Source: Paraspadella gotoi (lineage: Eukaryota; Chaetognatha). From it: a stretch of DNA of 64,000 nucleotides. The stretch is from the NCBI GenBank assembly GCA_051294375.1, contig CM119264.1, positions 10,577,832 to 10,641,831 on the forward strand, in the 5' to 3' direction. Below the pieces are notes generated by a model. It did no database searches. It saw nothing but the letters and a program-made list of their open reading frames with translations, and was not told where the DNA came from. Positions 48,456 through 55,519 of this stretch are shown piece by piece (position 1 is the first letter of the stretch; each line of letters starts with the position of its first letter). A program made the translations under genes and the position numbers.

Positions 48456-51400
48456 AACGACGTCCAGCACGATGACGATCCCCACAACCGCCAGCACGGC
48501 GGCGACAACGAACGCGACGACACGGAAGACGACGACGATAATGCGGACGATGATGACGTCAGAAAATCCGAAGGGAAATCGAAGAATGGAAGTCCGTGGG
48601 AGGAAGATTCCACGCGGTTCCATCTTTTCGTTCATCAGGTAATTCGTAACATCGTTCATCGCTTCGTCTGCAGGTCCATTCATTCGTTCGTCAGTTCATT
48701 AATCATTTCGTTTGTAAAAAAAATATTCACCGGCTCGATCATAAGTTTATGATATCCATCCTCATACTCATTATATTATTTGAATAACTATAATCGATTA
48801 TTATTTTTTTAGTTTTAGTTTGGTGATTATTAGGAGGGTGGAAAAGGGGGCAAGGGGTTGCAAGGATGGTAGAGGAGAAAGAATGAAAAGCTGACGAAAA
48901 GCTGATGAAAAACGACGAGAGAAAAGCGCGAATCCAACGATAAAAATATCTTAATTGCGAACGATAAGGAAGAAATTGAAAGCCATACTGCGAATATAGG
49001 AAAAAATGAGATAAATGTGAGGCTATTGAATGTGGCTGTGATATGAAGAGACCGTGGTAAACGCAAGAAGTGATACTCAGATTGGTGAATGGTGATTGTA
49101 TTATTTGTACCGTTGTTGAATCTCGCATTGAGACCGAAAATTCGCCGATTGCGACGCCAACGACGAAGGACAAATTACCATTTTTCAATCCAACCAAGAT
49201 GACGACGACGAAGACGACGACGAAGATGGCGTCTGTGACGACGAAACGATAGGAAAAAAAAATCCATTTTCCCCCTCGGGTCTAAATATAAAGGAGAAAA
49301 ACAGAATAAGACGTGAAAGGCGAGGAATTTTTATGCTGACAAATGGAGGATGCGGAACAAAAGGACAATCGGTTGATAATTAAAAAGTATTTTGCACTGT
49401 GAAGATCTATTTCGATGCGATGCCACATGAATGAATGAATATCAATTGATTAATTCGTAGAGTTTCCGCTTTGTATGAAAAATAAGAGGGAGACGTATCG
49501 TAGTAACGTTAATTGAAACAATGCAGAATGCTCAAAGTAGATTTAGGAAATACGAAATTTACAATTTGTTTAGAAAAATATCGAATCGCGGGAAAATTTG
49601 ACACAGGAGGCAGTAAATTACTATTAGTTTTTTTTTCATTCCGCCATTTTTTAAAAAGGTTTTTATTTTTCATGATCATAATGCTCTCTCTTCTTTATTT
49701 ACTTCTCGATCTGTTTATCATCTCTCCATATTTTTTTTCGTCTTCATATTCTCTCTTTATCACTCCCAGAGGCCCTACTTCGTCTAATCTCCAATTCTCC
49801 TAATCTCCGATATCACATTATTCCGTTTTTTTTTATCTCGAACCGTTCTCTCTTGTATCGCTTCCTTCCTTCTTATTACTTTCCTTCTTTTATCCCTCCT
49901 TCCTTTATGGATTTTTTTCCCTTGTTTTTACATTCCACGCAGAGTTTTGTCCTTACTTTTCTCCACAAGTATTCTTACAATTGCACCCCTCTCCCAATGT
50001 TATACACTTTTATTTCATCCCTCTCCCTTTCTATCCCTTTCTTCCTCGTTCCTCCTTCCTCCCAGATTTCTTTTTTCATTTCTCCTCATATTCCTACCTC
50101 CCTCTTTCCTCTTTCTGTTGCATCTCTTCCTCCTCCCTTTCTCCTCTCGTTCCTTCACTCATTCCTCCGATTCTCTTCATAAAAGGCGGACGACGCCGAC
50201 GACGCCGGCGACGGTGAAGATCGTCACAAACGCCGCGGGGAAATTAAAGTCGGCGACGCTGCCGTTTCCAAGGCGGCTGAGTCGGCGGCGGCGGCGATGG
50301 AAAGGCAAGCGGCGTCGGGGGCGGCGCTGATTACGGAGTTTGAGGCGGCGCCGGTGGCGAACTTGGAGGCGGCAACGAAGGATAAACCAATTGAGCTGGC
50401 GTCACGGGCAAAGGCGACGTTGAACGTAGCGGCGTCGGCGGCGATTGAGAAGTCTCGAATTCAATCCACGCCGGAATCGACGACGACGACGACGACGACG
50501 CCGGAAACAACAAAGGGCGAAAGAGCGCCGGTTGCCGCGAGTGACGGAAGCGGCGTCGAATCAAGACTCAATCGTCGGCGGCGGATAAAAAGGAAGGAGT
50601 CGCGAAATCGTAAGAAATTAAAAGAAAAGAATCGAGTATGGATCGGGGGGGGGCGGTTGAGACGGGAAAACATTGCCTGGTTACAGGCTAGTTAAGACAA
50701 TTTAGACTTATACGATTTTTCATGGCATGATGAGATCCCACGGGTCCTCATTTAAAGGTGAGAAGGCAGACGCCGGTCGGNNNNNNNNNNCACGCCCCTG
50801 ATATCTGTCCGTTGCCATTGGTCTTTGTTAAAGACTCGTAGCTTTGATCATCGTTCAAAGTTAATGTTCGGGATTCCCGCACTGAATCAGTTCTTCTCTT
50901 CCATTCGACAGCCGAGTTTCCGATTCCAAAACAGCGAAGGCGACGGTTCCCTCTTTTTTTCATTCCGGGAATAAAAATAAATAATTCAAACCGGCGCCTC
51001 GAAGAAGAAACGCGCCGGCTGGAAATTATTACCGGGGACAGATCGCAGAGGGTTTTTTTTTTTCCAAAGATTACGATGAAGACGAAAAAGACGACAACGA
51101 TGACGACAAAAAGGGCGGACCCCTTTCGCTTCCTGTTGCCCGCGAAATTGTCGAAACAGTCGCGATTTAAAATTTTTGTCGTCGCGAAGAAAAGATTCTG
51201 TTCTTGACAGCGACAAATATGGCGCGGAAGCAAATTCGCCATCGTTTTCGCTCCCCAGTCCCCAGTCCCCACTCCCATCCACCCGATTCCCCACATCCCA
51301 CGTCCCCCCGGAGAAGGAATTGGGTAGAGAACTTTCGGTGACGCGACTGACGCTTCCTCCGCTTCTCCCGAAAATGACAAGAGATTTTGATGGCGGGAAT

Positions 51401-51896
51401 CGAATCAAATCAGGAAACTACTTTCGAGATTAAGGAATTTTTACTAAGGGATATATTTTTTGTATCTGTTAATGGCGAATAATAGCCTGACTTTATACCA
51501 GGCTTATTTAATATTAAGTTAAAAAAATATGAGTAAAATGTATTGGATTGAAATTTCGCTCTACCAGTAATAGACCCTCTTTTTTTGCGACTCCGAATCA
51601 AGGGCGATAGCGGTCGTCTGTTCTGAAATCCAAATACGGGTTTTCCTTTTCGCTACTGCCAAGTGCCCAGTGCCCACTTAGACTTCAAGTTGTAGATAAT
51701 TGTCTTTTGTCCCTTGCATTATTTCAGTCTTACTTTAATTTTCTTTATCCTTTTGTTCAGTCTGGTTCGACGCTGCGGATCGACTTCAGAAGGACATCGA
51801 TGACGACGATGATGACGAAGCGGACGTCGCCTTCAAGAACTACCCCGTCTTCTCGACGCTCCCGCGAAATCACCTCAACTACACCAGCTTCAGATC
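36706..51896 (+). CDS. Candidate spliced gene, acidic low-complexity protein
   Basis: Five exons (36,706-37,159; 47,416-47,980; 48,215-48,638; 50,186-50,609; 51,761-51,896) have GT donors and AG acceptors and join in phase (1, 2, 0, 1), giving about 667 codons that run off the last exon. The protein is hydrophilic, with Lys/Asp/Glu-rich, Thr-rich, Pro-rich and poly-Asp tracts, one Cys-rich patch (ECCVDEIDPWCRNLACRRLR) and an FFAT-like WFDAAD followed by an acidic tract near the end. I see no membrane segment and recognise no family. The first intron would be 10.3 kb and contains a complete minus-strand gene, so exon 1 may instead be a separate gene. The 3' end is not in view. Confidence 0.5.
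37776..38048 (-). CDS. CCDC96/113-like gene, exon 11 (terminal)
   Basis: Encodes AARNKFNIADLSLKRTRAKL, matching the family's C-terminal block, then a Lys/Arg/Glu-rich helix, a Gly run and a basic tail to a TAG stop at 37,776. The Pro/Arg-rich plus-strand ORF over the same bases is its shadow. Confidence 0.7.
   Translation of the reverse strand, partial: AARNKFNIADLSLKRTRAKLAEARVAERNRRRRKEEEKMREERRKAKIAGGIGGGGGGGDGIGQTAQKCKGGKMAKAAKVSKRRERRRRE
37776..46343 (-). CDS. CCDC96/CCDC113-like ciliary coiled-coil protein
   Basis: Eleven exons on the minus strand join in phase at every junction and give about 513 codons (about 506 aa if the alternative exon 3 donor is used). The order is a short start (MADTESSPTEES), a poly-Glu stretch, then almost continuous coiled coil with no membrane segment. 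The C-terminal half resembles the DUF4201-type family: GFTEMDLEIAQVDNEKL aligns without gaps to the family's IDFEQLKIEN region, YHCPETLAYV to its YxVPxVxxYV motif, and NKFNIADLSLKRTRAK to its KVEIAEMxLKxxRK block. Family members (CCDC96/CFAP184 and CCDC113/CFAP263) form a complex in ciliary axonemes and on basal-body satellites. The acidic N-terminus and length favour CCDC96 over the shorter CCDC113, but the assignment is from memory. The unusual Gly-run and Lys/Arg-rich tail is not typical. Confidence 0.7.
38049..38282 (-). other. GC-AG intron made largely of a GA repeat
   Basis: A 234-nt intron with donor gcaaga and acceptor ttccttatcgcctcctccag. About 70 bases just inside the donor are (GA)n on the coding strand. 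Phase 0 is kept. Confidence 0.7.
38283..38457 (-). CDS. CCDC96/113-like gene, exon 10
   Basis: Acceptor ctgtcattccag. Encodes ADTLAKMQESRDSLQDDL, then REEYHCPETLAYV, the family's Y-x-V-P-like motif. It ends at a GC donor (acag|gcaaga) set directly against a long GA tract. Confidence 0.8.
38513..38590 (+). mobile_element. Interspersed repeat, family 3 fragment
   Basis: About 75 bases from gagagtcttgattgaaagct match 29,574-29,646 with scattered differences. It lies in the intron between exons 9 and 10 of the minus-strand gene. Confidence 0.7.
39005..39080 (+). repeat. GA microsatellite
   Basis: (GA)n of about 75 bases with one gg interruption, inside an intron of the minus-strand gene. Confidence 0.97.
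39536..39699 (-). CDS. CCDC96/113-like gene, exon 9
   Basis: Acceptor caattttacag, donor atcag|gtcgga. Encodes VDNEKLSRENATMDADLKGI through YRRAEKRLRHFEKENVRLQK, continuing the gapless match to the family block begun in exon 8. Confidence 0.8.
39970..40166 (-). CDS. CCDC96/113-like gene, exon 8
   Basis: Acceptor ccccactccag; donor gcgcag|gtggcc. Encodes KRPYYDAQCLRR, the coiled-coil LKMADLLQRKR and GFTEMDLEIAQ, which begins the family's most conserved block. Confidence 0.8.
40819..40990 (-). CDS. CCDC96/113-like gene, exon 7
   Basis: Acceptor ttccctcgacag and consensus donor g|gtgagt. Encodes RVRNLECRLRNLVNTGQEHV and on to QILDKEEA, basic coiled coil, ending in phase 1. Confidence 0.8.
41262..41415 (-). 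mobile_element. SINE-like repeat, family 4, strongly structured
   Basis: Five hairpins follow one another: 41,265-41,282 (7-bp stem, ttcg loop), 41,283-41,301 (9-bp stem, 1-base spacer), 41,306-41,329, 41,343-41,359 and 41,372-41,392. Read on the minus strand, the last two plus a ggccattggtgcc block are laid out like the anticodon, T and D arms of a tRNA, and ggggttctagcccgg is a box-B-like T arm. The loops are not those of a functional tRNA. A degenerate relative lies at 30,185-30,300. It sits in the intron between exons 6 and 7. Confidence 0.5.
41802..41865 (-). CDS. CCDC96/113-like gene, exon 6
   Basis: A C-run acceptor (ccccccccacag) and donor aaaag|gttttt bound LLYKVEFITTEIRIFKQEFQ plus K, coiled-coil-like and ending in phase 0. 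Confidence 0.75.
42489..42546 (+). repeat. CT microsatellite
   Basis: Pure (CT)n of about 57 bases, intronic. Confidence 0.97.
43029..43118 (+). repeat. GA microsatellite
   Basis: (GA)n with gaag and gcga interruptions, intronic. Confidence 0.95.
45069..45191 (-). CDS. CCDC96/113-like gene, exon 5
   Basis: Acceptor gattctcctcag. The frame EAHREEDVPQMGRLSL to STALQL fits the phase on both sides. The donor (caa|gtttgc) is weak and is followed by a G run, but only this site keeps the phase with exon 6. Confidence 0.65.
45559..45685 (-). CDS. CCDC96/113-like gene, exon 4
   Basis: Acceptor gcggcccag, donor atcag|gttgag. Encodes TLRVEEKKEIEEMAPFYITT and 21 further codons ending FVKI. Confidence 0.75.
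45807..45974 (-). CDS. CCDC96/113-like gene, exon 3
   Basis: Acceptor ctccttctcag. The exon encodes HSRDSQLISPEQRKQKLEAE and a coiled-coil stretch to FLESSWQRFQ. Two donors keep phase: gtggat (exon end 45,807) or a GC-type gcgagc (exon end 45,828); I cannot choose between them. Confidence 0.7.
46093..46134 (-). CDS. CCDC96/113-like gene, exon 2 (42 nt)
   Basis: Acceptor ttattccgcag and strong donor gaag|gttagt bound a 42-nt exon encoding LEDEEEEEEEQSE; phase 1 in and out. Confidence 0.75.
46307..46343 (-). CDS. CCDC96/113-like gene, exon 1
   Basis: ATG at 46,343 in an A-rich context (aaaaatggcgg) starts MADTESSPTEES, ending at a donor gtaacg after one base of the next codon. Confidence 0.7.
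47095..47330 (-). mobile_element. SINE-like repeat, family 1 copy
   Basis: On the minus strand it begins with a tRNA-like part (TGGCTGAGAGG matching box A, GTTCGATTTAC matching box B) and continues into the shared body (ccgcgccagtgacaggaggc, cactgagtgtcgg, agtgagatgcccc, atcacaggcaaccc). It lies just upstream of the exon at 47,416. Confidence 0.8.
47416..47980 (+). CDS. Plus gene, exon 2: Cys patch, Thr- and Pro-rich
   Basis: Acceptor cttttcccgcag, donor ggcgg|gtaaat. The frame begins FPATIECCVDEIDPWCRNLA, five Cys within the first 30 residues, then Thr/Lys-rich, a Pro-Thr-Ser tract (encoded by ccg/acg/tcg) and Ser/Thr-rich sequence. Exon length (565) keeps the phase with both neighbours. 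Confidence 0.65.
48215..48638 (+). CDS. Plus gene, exon 3: helix plus poly-Asp
   Basis: Acceptor ttccaattacag, donor catcag|gtaatt. Encodes QVNLDETKEREEEEGGG, a helix-like ETEAEALRSTLARTQIIKDC followed by QRILEDL, an uninterrupted 12-Asp run encoded by gac repeats, and a second Asp-rich stretch to RFHLFVHQ; ends in phase 0. Confidence 0.7.
48640..50185 (+). other. Intron between plus-gene exons 3 and 4
   Basis: AT-rich, then pyrimidine-rich (49.65-50.18 kb). A frame at 49,070-49,252 after ctcag reads LVNGDCIICTVVESRIETEN but gives a stop in the phase required by exon 3, so I do not call it an exon. Confidence 0.5.
50186..50609 (+). CDS. Plus gene, exon 4: Ala-rich
   Basis: Acceptor tctcttcataaaag, donor aaatc|gtaaga. 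Starts ADDADDAGDGEDRHKRR, then an Ala/Glu-rich probably helical stretch (SKAAESAAAAMERQAASGAA), a Thr run encoded by acg, and a basic end (RRRRIKRKESRN). Confidence 0.65.
50781..50790. other. Assembly gap, 10 N
   Basis: Ten N inside the intron between exons 4 and 5 of the plus gene. Confidence 1.
51761..51896 (+). CDS. Plus gene, exon 5: WFDAAD and acidic tract
   Basis: Acceptor ttatccttttgttcag, donor agatc|gtgagt. Encodes WFDAADRLQKDIDDDDDDEA and then VAFKNYPVFSTLPRNHLNY; phase 2 at the end, so the gene should continue downstream. The second half looks folded rather than low-complexity. No partner exon was found before 64,000. Confidence 0.7.
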
Positions 51897-52329
51897 GTGA
51901 GTTATTTATTTTTTCTTTCGTAGAGGCAAAGGTGACACCCGGTGATGGGGAACCGAGGCACGCAGATGGGAAAATGAGGAAGCTAGAGTGAAAATGGAAA
52001 ACCCGGAAACCTAAAAAGTAAAAATGGCTCGGGGGGAAAAAGGGAAATTCAAAATTGAAAATGGAGTGGGAAAAATGGCAACCCTGAAAAGTTAGGAAGA
52101 AATCATAGTTGGTTCGAGAGGCGCCATCAAAACAAAGAAGGAAATGAAACGAAAAACAGAAAAGGTTTTAAACGAAATACTGCAGTTCTTGTCATTTACT
52201 TTTTCTCTCTCGTCGTTATCCCAATTCATTTATTCATGAGTTTGATATCGAAAGTCTACGTGATCCGGCTTCGTCTTTCGCGCCTCCGTAACTTCTTTTT
52301 ATCCCCGGTTCATCGTCGGAATATAAGGT

Positions 52330-52608
52330 TTTAGTTGCGCCGCGAGTACTCGCAGAGCAACTCTATAAGTCATTTTGCGATCGGTCGGTCGGTATGTCTG
52401 ACCATCGGTCTGTCCCACATACATGAAAAACGCTTATAACTTGCCTTTAGTTTGTTTCTCATTTGTTAAAAATCAAATCTAAGCGACTTCTGGCACCGCC
52501 TTTTGTTTTTAAAGAAATCTTATAAACTATAAGGAATAAATGACATGGTAAGTAAAAAGAAAAGTAATGCGGCGCAACACCTTGGAATAACCGTTCCTTG
52601 TTTTTCCC
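52330..52608 (+). mobile_element. gagtactc-core repeat, reference copy
   Basis: From tagttgcgccgcgagtactc to ccttggaataaccgttcctt. It carries the 8-bp palindrome gagtactc flanked by the near-complementary gttgcgccgc and gcagagcaac, (GGTC)n and (TGTC)n-like tetranucleotides, and aaaaatcaaatctaagcgac. Other copies are at 33,064, 33,612-33,985 and 60,876-61,160. Confidence 0.85.
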
Positions 52609-52921
52609 TTTTTTTTGTTACTTTCTTTTCATTTTCTCGGGTCTACTTTTTTTCTATGATCGTTTTTTTATTTTCGCAACTTTATCTTTTCCGTATTTTC
52701 TTACTTTTTTCGTTTTAGATTCATTTTAATTCCAACACCTTTTTTGAGTATGTATCTTTTACGAGGATTTTTTCGATTTTTCGATCTTGCTTGTCGTGTT
52801 TACGATACGGTTCTCCCAATTCCATTCACCTCCTCATGCAAGGTTCCCTTCATTTTTCATTTTTGCAATCTAGAATTTGGAGTTATTACCCTTGGAAAGA
52901 GTTGTATTCAAATTTTTCAGA

Positions 52922-53020
52922 NNNNNNNNNNNNNNNNNNNNNNNNNNNNNNNNNNNNNNNNNNNNNNNNNNNNNNNNNNNNNNNNNNNNNNNNNNNNNNN
53001 NNNNNNNNNNNNNNNNNNNN
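52922..53020. other. Assembly gap, 99 N
   Basis: 99 N bordering a CT/GA tract, so it probably hides a microsatellite. Confidence 1.
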
Positions 53021-53059
53021 TCTCTCTCTCTATTTCTCACTCTCTGCTCCGTCCATTCA

Positions 53060-53096
<37 letters not shown>
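53021..53096 (+). repeat. CT tract facing a GA tract
   Basis: (CT)n to 53,045 then (GA)n from 53,063 to 53,092, potentially able to fold back. Confidence 0.9.
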
Positions 53097-53097
<1 letters not shown>

Positions 53098-53177
53098 TCT
53101 TTGGCACGCGATTGGCGCAAGACGACTATCACTTCTTTCACCGGAATCGCGCGTGAACGGAATCGGTGAACGAGGAT

Positions 53178-53369
53178 AAAAAATAAAAAATAAAAATTTA
53201 AGTCTAAGCGAACTTACCGGGTATAAATTAGATTAGCGGAAGTAAGAATAAAAAAGAAATATACGTTTAATCTTACTACTAAAATAAAAAAAATTATATA
53301 GAATGAAATAAAAAATAAAAATTTAAGTGTAAGCGAACTTACCGGGTATAAATTAGATTAGCGGAAGTA
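53178..53369 (+). repeat. Tandem repeat, period about 125 bp, cut by gap
   Basis: aaaataaaaatttaagt followed by gcgaacttaccgggtataaa and ttagattagcggaagta occurs twice, 125 bases apart, with one base difference in the shared part. The second unit runs into a 305-N gap, so more units are likely. Confidence 0.9.
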
Positions 53370-53674
53370 NNNNNNNNNNNNNNNNNNNNNNNNNNNNNNN
53401 NNNNNNNNNNNNNNNNNNNNNNNNNNNNNNNNNNNNNNNNNNNNNNNNNNNNNNNNNNNNNNNNNNNNNNNNNNNNNNNNNNNNNNNNNNNNNNNNNNNN
53501 NNNNNNNNNNNNNNNNNNNNNNNNNNNNNNNNNNNNNNNNNNNNNNNNNNNNNNNNNNNNNNNNNNNNNNNNNNNNNNNNNNNNNNNNNNNNNNNNNNNN
53601 NNNNNNNNNNNNNNNNNNNNNNNNNNNNNNNNNNNNNNNNNNNNNNNNNNNNNNNNNNNNNNNNNNNNNNNNNN
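53370..53674. other. Assembly gap, 305 N
   Basis: Probably collapsed 125-bp tandem units. Confidence 1.
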
Positions 53675-53793
53675 GTGGAATTGTAATATAGATTCGTTCA
53701 AAATTTCCCCTCTATATTGAATCCCGAGTCGAAGCCATCGAACAAACAATCATGAAAGAATGTGAATTTGTTTTATTTTTAAATAGTAAATTC

Positions 53794-53989
53794 NNNNNNN
53801 NNNNNNNNNNNNNNNNNNNNNNNNNNNNNNNNNNNNNNNNNNNNNNNNNNNNNNNNNNNNNNNNNNNNNNNNNNNNNNNNNNNNNNNNNNNNNNNNNNNN
53901 NNNNNNNNNNNNNNNNNNNNNNNNNNNNNNNNNNNNNNNNNNNNNNNNNNNNNNNNNNNNNNNNNNNNNNNNNNNNNNNNNNNNNNNNN
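53794..53989. other. Assembly gap, 196 N
   Basis: Gap within the first unit of the tandem duplication. Confidence 1.
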
Positions 53990-54049
53990 TGCAGCATTAG
54001 AACGTTGAACCTTTGCTTGAATTTTACATGGAACAAATTTCAATGATCA

Positions 54050-54194
54050 TATGGCATCAGACGGGTTGCCGGTGATGCCCATAGGGATGGGAATGTTGTC
54101 GTTAGGGGCTTCTGACCCTCAGAGGCGCCGCCAGTCAACGGCGCGGTTACCCTAGGACTGTCACGCTTAGCCAACGTCGAGAGAAGTCGTTAAG
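54050..54194 (-). mobile_element. SINE-like repeat, family 1, partial copy
   Basis: Body part only (acgggttgccggtgatgccc to agccaacgtcgagagaagtc), then cut by a 10-N gap. Nearly identical to 54,550-54,694. Confidence 0.75.
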
Positions 54195-54204
54195 NNNNNN
54201 NNNN
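54195..54204. other. Assembly gap, 10 N
   Basis: Separates the two units of the tandem duplication. Confidence 1.
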
Positions 54205-54700
54205 CAAAATTTCCCCTCTAAATTGAATCCCGAGTCGAAGCCATCGAACAAACAATCACGAAAGAATGTGAATTTGTTTTATTTTTAAATAGTAAATTCN
54301 NNNNNNNNNNNNNNNNNNNNNNNNNNNNNNNNNNNNNNNNNNNNNNNNNNNNNNNNNNNNNNNNNNNNNNNNNNNNNNNNNNNNNNNNNNNNNNNNNNNN
54401 NNNNNNNNNNNNNNNNNNNNNNNNNNNNNNNNNNNNNNNNNNNNNNNNNNNNNNNNNNNNNNNNNNNNNNNNNNNNNNNNNNNNTGCAGCATTAGAACGT
54501 TGAACCTTTGCTTGAATTTTACATCGAACAAATTTCAATAATCAAATATGGCATCAGACGGGTTGCCGGTGATGCCCATTGGGATGGGAATGTTGTCGTT
54601 AGGGGCTTCTGACCCACAGTGGCGCCGACAGTCAACGGCGCGGTTACACTTGGACTGTCACGCTGAGCCAACGTAGAGAGAAGTCGTTAAGACTGTGAAT
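54205..54700 (+). repeat. Tandem duplication, unit 2 (gapped)
   Basis: Near copy of 53,698-54,194, including an internal gap of 185 N at the same place. It may be a true tandem duplication or two haplotypes laid end to end. Confidence 0.85.
54300..54484. other. Assembly gap, 185 N
   Basis: Gap within the second unit of the tandem duplication. Confidence 1.
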
Positions 54701-54785
54701 GGAACGTAACGCTTGGGATGGTGCGTTCCCCGTCTGAGACGAGGGGATTGGGTGAACGATGGTGAATGGAAGGCGGCCACAACCG
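54545..54785 (-). mobile_element. SINE-like repeat, family 1 copy
   Basis: Minus-strand copy with body and 5' part; ends with cttccattcaccatcgttca near 54,760. The box A and box B region is more degenerate than at 47.1 kb. Confidence 0.75.
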
Positions 54786-55254
54786 AAAATTCATTCATAT
54801 CGATTCGATTCAGCAAAACTAGGATTTTCGACATTTCAATCAATTGACGGTTTTTTAATTCTATTTTTTTTTTTGGTTCCTTTGGCCTTTTTTTTTTTTC
54901 TCACTCCTGATCGAGGGATTAATCGATATTCGATCTTATAAATTTAGACGCAAGAAATCGCGCCATTTCCCCTTCGCGTTCATTGGCCTGCGTTTGACGG
55001 GCTTTTGGCTCGAGTCCCCCTGGCGGTGGGGAGGGTGCTTCCTCTCGACCTCCGTCGACAAAACTATCACTTCATCTTTACTTTTAGTAACCTCAACTCT
55101 CAAAGCTCTAGCTCTAAAACTTCAAGCTCTCAAGTCTCAAGTTAAGCCTTTTCTTTTTTACGCGCTGTCCGAGCAGCAGAAATCTTTTTGAGCGCAAATA
55201 TACCAAATTGCTGAGATAGACTTAAAGCTGCCTCACTGCTGTCAGTCCTCATCC

Positions 55255-55472
55255 TCGTCTCAATGGCTGAGCAGGCTAAATCATCTCATTCCATCCGTGC
55301 GTCCCGGGTTCAATCCCTGGGTATCCCGGTTCTGGCTTAAATATGACGGTGCCGGTATAAACATGCCAGTGACAGGAGGCGGTCACTGAGGGTCCGCAGC
55401 CCCTACGCCAGTTGGTGAGATACCCCGCGCCCCGGGTATCACAGGCTATCCTCCCGTTGCCATAAAATGATA
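55255..55472 (+). mobile_element. SINE-like repeat, family 1 body with a different tRNA head
   Basis: The head has TGGCTGAGCAGG (box A) and CGGGTTCAATCCC (box B), 39 bases apart, close to Pol III tRNA promoter consensus. The body (gccagtgacaggaggcggtc, actgagggtc, gagatacccc, tatcacaggc) is shared with the other family 1 copies, but the head is not. The minus-strand ORF at 55,276-55,524 is a shadow. Confidence 0.75.
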
Positions 55473-55519
55473 TTAAATATTGGAAATTGCTGCACTTGTG
55501 ACACAGTTGTGTGAAAGAG

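Larger units (their letters stand above)
53698..54194 (+). repeat. Tandem duplication, unit 1 (gapped)
   Basis: caaaatttcccctct, a 196-N gap, then gcagcattagaacgttgaac and a family 1 SINE body (54,050-54,194). The same arrangement repeats at 54,205-54,700 with a few substitutions. Confidence 0.85.

Noticed and set aside
49070-49252. Possible exon reading LVNGDCIICTVV after ctcag
   Set aside because: In the phase required by the preceding exon it stops after four codons, while the exon at 50,186 fits directly.
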